NCBI GenBank assembly: GCA_020466095.1
Contig: CM035807.1
Span: 117,293,624 to 117,357,623 of the forward strand
DNA length: 64,000 nt
Direction of reading: 5' to 3'
Source: Chlorops oryzae
Lineage: Eukaryota > Arthropoda > Insecta > Diptera > Chloropidae
Shown here: positions 25,220-34,754 of the stretch, piece after piece
Position numbering within the stretch: the first letter of the stretch is position 1
Layout: each line of letters begins with the position of its first letter
Translations under genes and position numbers: made by a program
The notes under the pieces: generated by a model
Databases searched by the model: none
What the model was told of the DNA's origin: nothing
Seen by the model: the letters and a program-made list of their open reading frames with translations, nothing else

Positions 25220-25351
25220 TTAATTATTATTTGGGCTTTATTTATATATATTTTATTTATTTTATTTTAATTTTATAAATAAATAGACTTCACTTTATGA
25301 TCACTCAGACCTATTTAATATATTTTTTCTTTTTTTCTTTTTTTTCACCAG

Positions 25352-25364
25352 GACAACAGACGGG
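25352..25364 (+). CDS. Msp300: Candidate 13-nt microexon of Msp300
   Basis: A long pyrimidine tract (25326-25346) ends in caccag, followed by GACAACAGACGGG and then a perfect gtaagt donor. After the exon ending HAIQ (phase 0) it would add Asp-Asn-Arg-Arg plus one base. To join the exon at 41215 in frame, that exon must have lost one T at its start (giving RRDLNDTLREK). The splice signals are strong by eye; the phase problem keeps confidence low. Confidence 0.35.
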
Positions 25365-25370
25365 GTAAGT

Positions 25371-26325
25371 AAATTTTGTCCTAAGATTTTTATTTAAAGC
25401 TCGTTATCCAAACAAAATATCAACTCACAGTGGTCGTAATAAGAGAAAATTACCGAGTGTCGTCGAATGTTTATTTTGTTTATAAAAACGGTTTTTATTT
25501 TGCGGTATACATCAACCTAAAATCGCGAAAAAAAAGGCGTCAATAAAACTACGAAAATTTATTTACAAAGCGGAAATTGTTTGCTAATTTTATTCCTTTT
25601 TTGAAAAATCTAATGAAACTGAACTTGAACCGAAAGGTTTTATGAGGACAATTCAAAATTAATTGGCGGAATTGGAATAAAATGAAAAACTAGAAACACT
25701 TTTTATGGCGCCCCAAAAGGTTATGCGATGCTAGATATTTTATAATTGATTTAGAATTTAATTTCGAAAGGCTCGCTTTAAACGATTTGACTAAAAATAG
25801 TAAAATGAACAAATAAATTAGACTCGAAAAAAAAATCAATTACATACGTACATACATATATGGGAATATAAACAAATGCGAGCAAGCTTTATTTTTATTT
25901 TCAATGAAAGCTTTTGAGAGTTCAGTGTCGTTGAGAATTGATTATTTTAATGGCATTGATTAGATATCTCTCACTGGTCATACTATTTTGCGTTAAATGG
26001 AATTAGTTCACGAACTTTAAGGCTTTGATTTATTTATTTTGTGTTCTTATATGTTTTTTTAAAGACTTTTTCCGTTTGAAAATAAGTTTCGCTGATAACC
26101 GATAATTCAGGAAATTCGTGGATTTTTTTCCAATATCTGCAAAGCAAAAATAGCGACAATTGCCCTTGGCTGTATAAAATTGACTGGCACCACCACGCAC
26201 AGTGGGATCGCTTCATGCATTGTTTCGATAAAAAGTAGAAGGAGTTGCGCCAGAGCAATGAAATTTCTTTGCATGTAATTAAGAAATGTTGAAGAAACTG
26301 TGGAAATCAAAACACAGAAGGATAT
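25371..26325 (+). other. Intronic AT-rich sequence
   Basis: No gene, bounded element or notable repeat seen. Confidence 0.6.
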
Positions 26326-26985
26326 AGAGGGTGAGAGAGATAGAGGGTGGAATGATGAGGAGAAGATAGGGAGAGTGACAGAGCACGGGGGTGAGAGAGT
26401 ACGGGAGTGAAGGAGAGATGGAGAGAGGAAAAGAGAGCGAGAGATAGAGCCCGAGAGAGCGAGAGAGAGCGAGAGAGAGCGAGAGAGAGCGAGAGAGAGC
26501 GAGAGAGAGCGAGAGAGAGCGAGAGAGAGCGAGAGAGAGCGAGAGAGAGCGAGAGAGAGCGAGAGGGAGCGAGAGAGAGCGAGAGAGAGCGCGAGAAAGA
26601 GCCAGAGACAGCAAGAAAGAGCAAGAGAGAGATCCAGACAGACAGCGAGAGAGAGCTAGAGAACGCTAGAGAGAGCCAGAACGAGAGTGTGTGAGAGAGC
26701 GAGAGAGAGAAAGATGATAAAAAATTTGTATGAGTATGAGAGTGATGGAGAGATGGAGAGAGTGGATAAGAGTAAAAAAGAATAAAAGAGCGAGAGAGAG
26801 CCAGAGAGAGCGAGAAAGAGATCAAGAGAGAGATCCAGACCGACCGAGAGAAAGAGTCTGAGAGACATCCAGAGAGAGCGCGAGAGAGAGCCAGATAGAT
26901 CCAGAGAGAGCGAGAGAGAGAGCCAGAGAGTGTGTGAGAGAGCCAGAGAGTGTGTGAGAGAGCGGAAGCGAGAGAAAAAGATGAT
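26326..26985 (+). repeat. 660-bp purine-only-like tract with (GAGAGAGAGC)n core
   Basis: Almost all A and G on the plus strand. The core at about 26451-26590 repeats a 10-bp unit GAGAGAGAGC some 13 times; the flanks are degenerate GAGA. Long open frames on either strand (for example Leu-Ser repeats on the minus strand) are artefacts of the repeat. Such tracts can form triplex DNA and bind GAGA-type factors. Confidence 0.9.
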
Positions 26986-27500
26986 AAAAAATAAGCAATA
27001 AATAATAAATAATTACAATTTAAATTTTCTTAAAAAAATATTTTAAAAAACCACTTTTCTGAAACAGAAATAAATATTGATAAGTCAGAATGATGTAAAC
27101 ATCCGTTTTCGTTCCCTTTTCAAATCGTCTTTGATTGATTCGACACGTTCATGACTTTCATATTTCCCGAATTCACCATAAAAGCTCGAGCGCAATTTCG
27201 AATTTCGTGACTATTTTGTTGACTTTCGGTTCGCGAAGAAAAACAAAAATAAAAATTAAACCAACAAAGCCATAACAAAAATTAAAATAAACATTTTATA
27301 TTTTTTGACTTGTTTTGGATTCACCCTTAAATTTTTTCTCAATTTTATTTTTAAAAAAATTTCTATGCTTCTGAGCTGTTCACTTTTATCCCTTTGACAT
27401 ACCATAATTTGAGGTTCCTATGAAAATTAATCAATCATATTTGGATCTTTATTTGAAGATATTATTTTTAAATGTAAAACAAATTTTAAGGCAAGCCTAA
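26986..27500 (+). other. Intronic AT-rich sequence
   Basis: I see no feature in this stretch. Confidence 0.6.
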
Positions 27501-27843
27501 TACCGTCGGCAGACGTATATAGTTAATCGCGATTAAATTTTTTAAATCCACTTTTCCAAAAAACCCTAACAGACGACAAATGGTGGATTAAAAAATGTAT
27601 GATCAAGCAACCAGCTTTTTTTATGTGTCAACAATTTTGATTCCACTCAATTAAATTTATTATTTAAATTCTATTTGACAGCTATCACCAAGGTTTCTTT
27701 GTCAAAAAGAACGATTATGAATATAATCGCGCTTCTAAAAGTTCGATTAAAATGGAATTGATCCTACTTTTATCTATACATAATTCATCTTTAATCTGCA
27801 AAACGGAGATAATCGCGATTATGCTATACGTCTGTCTAGGCTA
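27501..27843 (+). mobile_element. PIF/Harbinger-like MITE (343 bp)
   Basis: Imperfect inverted ends TACCGTCGGCAGACGTATA / TATACGTCTGTCTAGGCTA, continued inward by TAATCGCGATTA on both arms. The flanks are TAA (27498-27500) on the left and TTA (27844-27846) on the right, both of the TWA class but not identical, so one may have mutated. Confidence 0.65.
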
Positions 27844-28549
27844 TTAGAGCCTCGAAAAATTCTTTACTGATACGTTTTCGATTGAAAAGAAATCCTTAAG
27901 TTTTAGATATCGAATCCCAGAGTTCTTGAAATCAGATTTTTCTGTGGCATTTAAAGCTTGGCAGTACTCACTTATTTTAACAAAAATATTTTGCAGCATT
28001 TTTAAATTTTCTTCAACATTTTGGCTCTTTCATGTTGGATTGTCAATTGTTTACTTTGCCGATGTTATCATTTGTCTTTCGCTTCAAATTTTTAAATATC
28101 ATAATAAATTATATATTTGCGAAACGTGGTAGTGACATACATAGGTATATACACCTACAACACACACGTAGCCAGGATTTTAAGACGTGGGGGTTTTTAT
28201 ATTTCAAATTTTTTGCTGCGTAATAATTCACCTTCTTTCGAAAGAATGCGCCGATGAAACCGATAGTCGTAACAAAAGTATAAAAAAGAATAAAAAAGTT
28301 AGAAACATACAGAACTCTTAAATGATTAAATCCCTCAAACAGATTTGCCATAGGGTCATTTTGTCACTTAAACCAAACCTTATAGTCATTGTTCATTTAA
28401 TTAATTAATAGTGAGATTTTTTTTTTTTGCAATCGATGTAAATTATCATTTTATTTGATTATTTGCATACATAACTGCATATTAAATGATTACGATTACG
28501 AAATAATTCAAGGATTATCGGGATTTTTTGTGATTAATGAAAAAGTGCA

Positions 28550-29369
28550 CAGATGGATCCAAACTTGAAGATGGAAGAACAGGCGCGGGCATCTTGGGAC
28601 CTAGGTTCCAAAAAGCCCTCCCAATGGGTCATTTCCCAACCGTCTTTCAGGCAAAACTATATGCGATAGAGATCTGTGTCCGGGAATGTCTAGAAAGGAA
28701 GACAAAAGGGACCGTAATCCATATACTGTCTGACAGTCAAGCTGCTCTACTAGCTCTCAGATCTGCAAACGTCAAATCTGCACTAGTAGACAACTGCCTC
28801 AAACTCCTGAATGAGCTCAGCAACCACAACAAAGTTACGTTGTGGTGGGTTCCAGGACATGAAGGGCACGAGGGCAACGAAAGAGCTGACTGCCTCGCTA
28901 AACGAGGAGTTCAAAGGTGCTTCATAGGGCCCGATTCCTTCTGTACTTTACAAAGACCACACTGTACAGAACTACTTCGGAATTGGGAACAAAGATGCTT
29001 TAAAGCATTCTGGATGAACTCAAAAGGACAAAGGCAAGCCAAACGATTCATCACTCCCAACGAAAAAGTCCCAAAGAGACTACTTTGCCTCGGTGTAGAG
29101 AGGATTTAAAAACTCTCACCGAATACCTGACAGGGCACTGCAAATTGAGATATTATTTCAAAAAGATAGGCCTTTCAATTGAATCTACATGCCGATTCTG
29201 TGGAATGGACGAAGAAACGCCAGAACACATTCTCTGCAGCTGCCCATCACTGAGCAGCCGCAGGTTGTACCACTTTGGGGATGCCATAATCGCCCCCTAC
29301 AAATTCTGGAACGTCTTTAAACCGTCCACAGTGCTCAACGTCATAAAAAGCCTAAGGATCGGGAATTAA
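28550..29369 (+). pseudogene. LINE ORF2 remnant: RNase H and CCHC region, frameshifted
   Basis: The RNase H domain starts at TDGS, with the expected acidic residues visible: Asp in TDGS, Glu in the LYAIEIC block, Asp in SDSQAAL and Asp in NERADCLAKRG. After about 180 residues the frame stops at 29107-29109. The continuation lies in another frame (REDLKTLTEYLTGHCKLRYY), so there is an indel near 29085-29100. It then carries a CX2CX8HX4C motif (CRFCGMDEETPEHILCSC) and ends at 29369. The apparent first residues MKKC come from the duplicated target site, not from the element. It is dead: reverse transcriptase and endonuclease are missing. Confidence 0.85.
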
Positions 29370-29441
29370 AGAACCATCGGGATTAGCACAATAGACCCTT
29401 TGTGGTCGCGGTGCGCAACACTCCCCATCCTTAATAATAAT

Positions 29442-29470
<29 letters not shown>
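28550..29470 (+). mobile_element. 5'-truncated RNase H-bearing non-LTR retrotransposon (921 bp)
   Basis: Insertion bounded by the 15-bp direct repeat TAATGAAAAAGTGCA (28535-28549 and 29471-29485). It ends in a TAA/ATA trinucleotide tail (about 29431-29470), as in I-type LINEs. Only the 3' end of the element is present: the RNase H domain and a C-terminal Cys/His motif. Presence of RNase H points to the I/LOA/R1 group of clades; I cannot choose among them. Confidence 0.85.
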
Positions 29471-29476
<6 letters not shown>

Positions 29477-29485
29477 AAAAGTGCA

Positions 29486-30654
29486 AATTCAAAAAATAAT
29501 CCGAATAATTTTTTTGAATATATTTTAATAATTCGCATTTTTTCATTAATCGCAAATAATCTCGACTATTTCTGAATTATTTCTTAATCGTTACCAATAA
29601 TAATTCAAAATTTCACATAAATAAAATTAATAATAGATTTAAAAACAAAGAAATTCAAAATTAAAAAAACGAAATGAATTGTTTGGGCAAAATTCCTCAT
29701 AAAATCCGTCTTTATTTACTCCTTTAAAAAACCTTATCACTGTTATCATTTTTCTCAGGTTTAAGCGAAGTTCAGCTGAATATGATGTTGGTGCAGTGAT
29801 GCCAGATTTTTCAAGAACTTTCCGTCTAAATTTCCCTTTAATACAATATATAATTGATCCCTCTTAGGTAGGTAGGTTGAAGTGGCTGCCACTTAGGCCG
29901 TTAATCGGCCCATTGTGATACTAAGGAGGTTTTCTTGTGTTTGTGTGAGGGTATGCTTTTTTATGTAGTGTGCCCCTAACATGCGATTTTTGAAAAACCA
30001 CTGCTAGACTTGGAACATTACACTCCGTTTCGCCTGTGCCGGGAATCGAACCTCGGACCCTTGGAGAAAGTTAAGAAACAATATTTAAAAAATCCAAGAA
30101 TTAGAAGCATTATCGGGTAAACCCCCAAACGTACCCCCTTTGCTACGTCCCTGACCAACAAATCCAAATATATTCGAAGTTTCAGAAGGCCTTGAAATTT
30201 TCCTTTTGCTTTTGTTTTGAATTTCGCAATACTCAAAGTGTGTACGACGTTCACATGTGGACCCAATGCTTCTCGTGGAGGATTTGTCAATTTCAAAAAT
30301 GAGTACTTCGTTATGCATACAAAAATAATAAAAAAAAATTTAAAAAACAAATTAAAAGTCAGACCAATCGACTACTAGAGAAACTCTTTTGGTATTGCAG
30401 TTAGATCATTCAATGTGAGAATTGTGACGTAATCAATGTTTTTATACGTTGAATGAAGCAAAATTTTTGCGACGATTTTTTATCATATTTCAATGTCTTA
30501 AGCTACAAGAAACTATTATTTTATGAGTAGAGGTTAGCATCAGAATTTTATCTTGTCTTATTAATAGTTTTGGTCCTCATATATAACACAATATCATTTA
30601 TACGTGTTTCAGAAGATTGATATCGATGCTTTTTTGTTTTTGGAAATATTGATA
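29486..30654 (+). other. Intronic sequence between the LINE and the mariner
   Basis: AT-rich, with a moderately GC-rich patch at 29865-30065 that ends in a tRNA-like T-arm. No gene recognised. Confidence 0.55.
30015..30065 (-). repeat. tRNA-like T-arm (box B-like)
   Basis: On the minus strand: GGGTCCGAGGTTCGATTCCC followed by GGCACAGGCG, a perfect GGTTCGATTCC box B with a T-arm-like stem. I see no matching D-arm or acceptor stem, so this is probably a SINE- or repeat-derived fragment, not a tRNA gene. Confidence 0.4.
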
Positions 30655-31948
30655 ACAGGTTGGCTGATAAGTCCCCGGTCTGACACATAGATGGCGTCGC
30701 TAGTATTAAATGCATATTATTTTTATATAGTGGCAACCTTCAAATGATTCGTGTCAAAATTTGACGTCTGTAAGTCAATTAGTTTGTGAGATAGAGCGTC
30801 TTTTGTGAAGCAACTTTTGTTATTGTGAAAAAAATGGAAAAAAAGGAATTTCGTGTTTTGATAAAATACTGTTTTCTGAAGGGAAAAAATACAGTGGAAG
30901 CAAAAACTTGGCTTGATAATGAGTTTCCGGACTCTGCCCCAGGAAAATCAACAATAATTGATTGGTATGCAAAATTCAAGCGTGGTGAAATGAGCACGGA
31001 GGACGGTGAACGCAGGGGACGCCCGAAAGAGGTGGTTACCGACGAAAACATCAAAAAAATTCACAAAATGATTTTGAATGACCGTAAAATGAAGTTGATC
31101 GAGATAGCAGAGGCCTTAAAGATATCAAAGGAACGTGTTGGTCATATCATTCATCAATATTTGGATATGAAAAAGCTCTGTGCAAAATGGGTGCCGCGCG
31201 AGCTCACATTTGACCAAAAACAACAACGTGTTGATGATTCTGAGCGGTGTTTGCAGCTGTTAACTCGCAATATACCAGAGTTTTTGCGTCGATATGTGAC
31301 AATGGATGAAACATGGCTCTATCACTACACTCCTGAGTCCAATCGACAGTCGGCTGAGTGGACAGCGATCGGTGAACCGTCTCCGAAGCGTGGAAAGACT
31401 CAAAAGTCCGCTGGCAAAGTAATGGCCTCTGTTTTTTGAGATGGGCATGGAATAGTTTTTTATCGATTATCTTGAGAAGGGAAAACCCATCAACAGTGAC
31501 TATTATATGTCGTTATTGGAGCGTTTGAAGGTCGAAATCGCGGCAAAACGGCCCCATATGGAGAAGAAAAAAGTGTTGTTCCACCAAGACAACGCACCGT
31601 GCCACAAGTCATTGAGAACGATGGCAAAAATTCATGAATTAGGCTTCGAATTGCTTCCCCACCCACCGTATTCTCCAGATCTGGCCCCCAGCGACTTTTT
31701 CTTGTTCTCAGACCTCAAAAGGATGCTCGCAGGGAAAAAATTTGGCTGCAATGAAGAGGTGATCGCCGAAACTGAGGCCTTTTTTGAGGCAAAACCGAAG
31801 GAGTACTACCAAAATGGTATCAAAAAATTGGAAGGTCGTTATAATCATTGTATCGCTCTTGAAGGGAACTATGTTGAATAATAAAAAAGAATTTTGACAA
31901 AAAAATGTGTTTTTCTTTGTTAGACCGGGGACTTATCAGCCAACCTGT
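30655..31948 (+). mobile_element. mariner element, irritans group, Himar1-like (1,294 bp)
   Basis: Perfect 27-bp inverted ends starting ACAGGTTGGCTGATAAGT, flanked by TA (30653-30654, 31949-31950). Ends, length and encoded protein all match the Himar1 type first known from the horn fly. The copy looks young: ends are intact and the coding sequence has only a few lesions. It is intronic, in the same orientation as Msp300. Confidence 0.95.
30834..31881 (+). pseudogene. mariner transposase (Himar1-like), disabled
   Basis: Starts at ATG 30834 (MEKKEFRVLIKYCFLKGKNT); an in-frame GTG lies nine bases upstream and is not needed. The N-terminal half has two helix-turn-helix regions. The DDE/D catalytic triad is complete in sequence: Asp in VTMDETW, Asp in HQDNAPCH and Asp in APSDFF (D,D34D type). 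Two lesions disable it: TGG for a Trp changed to TGA at 31437-31439, and one extra base shortly after (about 31460). Coding then continues in the shifted frame to the stop at 31879-31881. The transposase normally cuts and pastes the element at TA sites. From memory it is very close to Himar1. Confidence 0.9.
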
Positions 31949-31950
31949 TA

Positions 31951-32514
31951 TATTGAACTGTGGAATTCTTGCCATCAACACAGACATTCGTTCTAAAATA
32001 TCTAAGAATTAATTTTTGCTTTGTTTGGCTTTTAAAATATTTTTTATAATTATAAACATCTGGAAAGATTAAAAAAAAAAAATATTTAAAGTAATTCTCC
32101 TAATGGAATTTCCATTTATTAGACACTTTCGGTGGCGTTTCTGTTTGAAATGTGAAAATGGCTGGCAATATGTGCAAAAAAATTAAAAGCCTAAAAAATA
32201 TTACCATCAACCTCGGAGAAGATTATGTCATATATTTTTAGTATAAATTTTTTCAAACTTTTTGGATCGCTTAAAATTCCAAATACTGCATTAATAATTG
32301 GTAAATAATCAAAAAACGAAGAAAAATCAAACAAAAGTAATTGGTGAAAAATATTTGCTTTTTTTTCTTTTTTTGCATTGATTCAATAAGGAATGACTTC
32401 ATCGCGTTTTCGAAATCAGTCGCAAAAATTGAAATGCTGCAGACAGACTGACAGATTTTAACGACACTGAACTATCCTAAGGCTGGGAAAACTATAAAAT
32501 TTCACTTTGCCTTA
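31951..32514 (+). other. Intronic AT-rich sequence
   Basis: No gene or bounded element recognised. Confidence 0.6.
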
Positions 32515-32516
32515 TA

Positions 32517-33242
32517 CAGGGTGTTCCATACTCAATGGATCAAAAAAAAGGATGTGATAGGGGGAACCCATACAAGCAAAAATTTGTATGGAAAGGGGGG
32601 TCTTGCACTCGTGAGGAGTTAAAGGCGCGGAAAGAATTCGACTAAATTGGTGGGCATACTTTTAGGCGGATATGTAAAACTAAAACACTATTCAGAAATT
32701 TTTAACTTTCTTAGATTTTTCTTTTTCTCATGCTGCCTAAAAGTGTGCTCAATAAATTTGATTAAAATAATTTTCTGGGAGTCAAAGATACAAAATAATT
32801 ATTTTCAAACCTTAGTTTTGCATTGATTGTGAAACTTTTTTTTAAAAAACCATGGTATCAAATTGAAGAGAAAAACTCAAAGTTTTCGAAAAAGAGAAAA
32901 AAAAAGAGGCCCGATCGTATTTCTTTTGAATTAAATCACTTTAAAAGCGATAATTACACTATTTTAGGCTTAGATGGTAGTACCAGAGAAAACGGAGTTG
33001 AATTATTTGAAATCGTAGTATGCAGTGTTAACGGAAAACCGCCAAGCTTTTCATATCATATGTGATTTTGAATTTACGGCCTCTAAGTGAGGAGCACCAG
33101 TGAAAAAACCGAAATATAGTTTTTTCCATGTAACTCCTCAGGGGTACATTTGCGATCCCCCCCCTTGCCATACGATTTTTGGTGCGTCTGGAACCTCCCT
33201 ATCACCTCCTTTTCTTTGATCTATTGAGTATGGAACACATTG
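32517..33242 (+). mobile_element. Tc1/mariner-like MITE (726 bp)
   Basis: Inverted ends CAGGGTGTTCCATACTCAAT and its near-inverse ending TATGGAACACATTG, with TA on both sides (32515-32516, 33243-33244). CAGGGTGTTCC-type ends with a TA target are typical of IS630-Tc1-mariner elements. The two arms also share a stretch about GGGGGTCTTGC and CCCCCCTTGCCA. No transposase. Confidence 0.7.
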
Positions 33243-33244
33243 TA

Positions 33245-33870
33245 TATATGAATGATTGAATGAACGAATGAGTTGCAAGTTCAAGATAGCAATAAATTCA
33301 GATTCAATTAGGGACACACTAATGGAAATTTTTTTTTTTTTTTTTTTTTTTTTTGTATTAAATAAACTAAAGTGAATGAAAATTAAACTAGAATTGTAAT
33401 TTTGTAGGTAAAAACGTGATTTTATTGTAGATAAAAAAAATCCTATTTTAATTACGGTAATCAAAATCTGATCAAAAGCTAGAGCTGCCAAACATAACTT
33501 GCCGCAAGAAGGAAAAGCCGTGAAATTAAATTATTGTGAATTCATTAATGTTTTTTCTTAAAACTAAATGATTTTATGACCATTATGTCGCTAATTAATG
33601 AGAAAAGAATATTATTTTATTTCGTAGTATTCATCTTCACCTTCGTAGACTGGTTGACTCGATATAAAATTGTATAAAATGCATTAACCGCTATAAAAAA
33701 CAAAACCGGTATTTTGTTATAATTAGTCCGTGGAGCTATTAAAACATTAGCTTTTCGGAAGCCATTATTGTCTAATCACTGATCTAAGAATCGAGGATGC
33801 AGTGGATAGAAGAGAATGGAGAAAAAATTCAAAACATGCGAACCCCGGTATAAGCCGGGAAAGAACACGC
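33245..33870 (+). other. Intronic sequence with a poly-T run
   Basis: A 23-base T run at about 33331-33353; otherwise AT-rich with no recognised feature. Confidence 0.6.
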
Positions 33871-34064
33871 TACACCGAGAGAAATAACAACAGTTAAATC
33901 AACTACTTAGAACAGTTAAAGTAAGAGTGGTCTGGATAAACTGTATTCCGCGTTAAATGCACTGAAAAAGGCAGTCAAATGAACAGTTGAAAAACCGTTA
34001 CTTTCTATGTTCAAATTCGCTTTCGTTCACTTAGACGTATAAGTTCGCATTCTGATCAACCGTC

Positions 34065-34140
34065 TCCGGAGGTTTCGATAGCTCAGTTGTTTAAGCTGTG
34101 ACTCGACAGTCGTGAGCTTCGGGGTTCTATCCCTGCTGGC
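34065..34140 (+). repeat. tRNA-like module A (boxes A and B)
   Basis: Reads TAGCTCAGTTGTTTAAGC, a box A/D-arm look-alike, then GGGGTTCTATCCCTG, a T-arm with a box B differing from consensus by one base. The anticodon arm is less clear. It recurs in the element copies at 18555 and 39319, which argues for a repeat-borne module rather than a tRNA gene. Confidence 0.5.
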
Positions 34141-34380
34141 GGCGGGAATTTTTCAGATTTTTTTTTAATTACAGTTTTTTTTTGTTCAGAGTGTAGTTGT
34201 TTTGGAAGACAAATATGTTCTCCTAAATTTTTAAGGATTTGTTTTATTTGATTTTTTTATTTAATGGTTAATTTTCAAGTAAAAAATTTTGGGAGTGAAA
34301 CAATTCCTTAAGCACGTTCCCCAAAACTTGAGCAACCATAAACTCAAGTGAGCATTTTGACCAACAAATTAAATTCGTTC

Positions 34381-34450
34381 GTTTAGCGTAATGGGTTAAG
34401 ACGTTCGCCCAGCGAAGTGGAGGTCAGCGGTTCAAGGCTCGGCCGAGGCG
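34381..34450 (+). repeat. tRNA-like module B
   Basis: Reads TAGCGTAATGGGTTAAGACG (box A-like), a hairpin TTCGCCCAGCGAA in the anticodon-arm position, then GCGGTTCAAGGCTC (box B-like). Same spacing and orientation as a tRNA. It is repeated on the minus strand at about 39655-39725. Confidence 0.5.
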
Positions 34451-34754
34451 AGAAAATTTAAAGAGATGAAAGAGAAAAAGATTTAAATAGAAACAAATAA
34501 ATAAAGAAAAAATATTAATAAAAGAAGATAAAAAAAGTCAAAGCAAAAAATAAATTTTTTTTCCCAGTCGCTGGTGACAGTTGGTTTAACCGCGAGACAG
34601 TTAAATATATCAACCATCAGGTAGTTATATTCTTATTGACTGTGTTTGTACTGTTGAATTGACCGCTACTACACATAAGCTAACAATTAACGGTGAACTC
34701 GGTTATTTTAACCTGCTTTTTCAGTTAATATAACTACCTTTTTCTCTCAGTGTA

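Larger units (their letters stand above)
33873..34752 (+). mobile_element. Full-length CACYGAG element with two tRNA-like modules, plus orientation (880 bp)
   Basis: Begins CACCGAGAGAAATAACAAC and ends TTTTTCTCTCAGTG, flanked by TA on both sides (33871-33872, 34753-34754). It is built of unit A (to about 34191, ending GTTCAGAGTG), a spacer, and unit B (about 34380 to the end). Near each end the word AACAGTTAA/TTAACTGTT recurs several times, possible protein-binding sites. Each unit holds a tRNA-like module in the same orientation. No protein frame. An inverted near-copy lies at 39319-40225. The superfamily is not recognised. Confidence 0.65.

Noticed and set aside
26279..26868. Long Leu-Ser-rich minus-strand and Glu-Arg-rich plus-strand frames
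   Set aside because: They are translations of the GAGAGC repeat; no start context, domains or splice logic.
28350..28549. Coding sequence of a host RNase H gene beginning at 28537
   Set aside because: The ATG lies in the target duplication of a truncated LINE, and the frame is broken near 29100.
32823..33065. 80-residue frame within the Tc1-like MITE
   Set aside because: Lys/Ser-rich translation of AT-rich DNA without any transposase motif.
34065..34140. Functional tRNA gene
   Set aside because: Box A and box B resemble a tRNA, but the acceptor stem and anticodon arm do not pair convincingly. The same module recurs inside mobile element copies.
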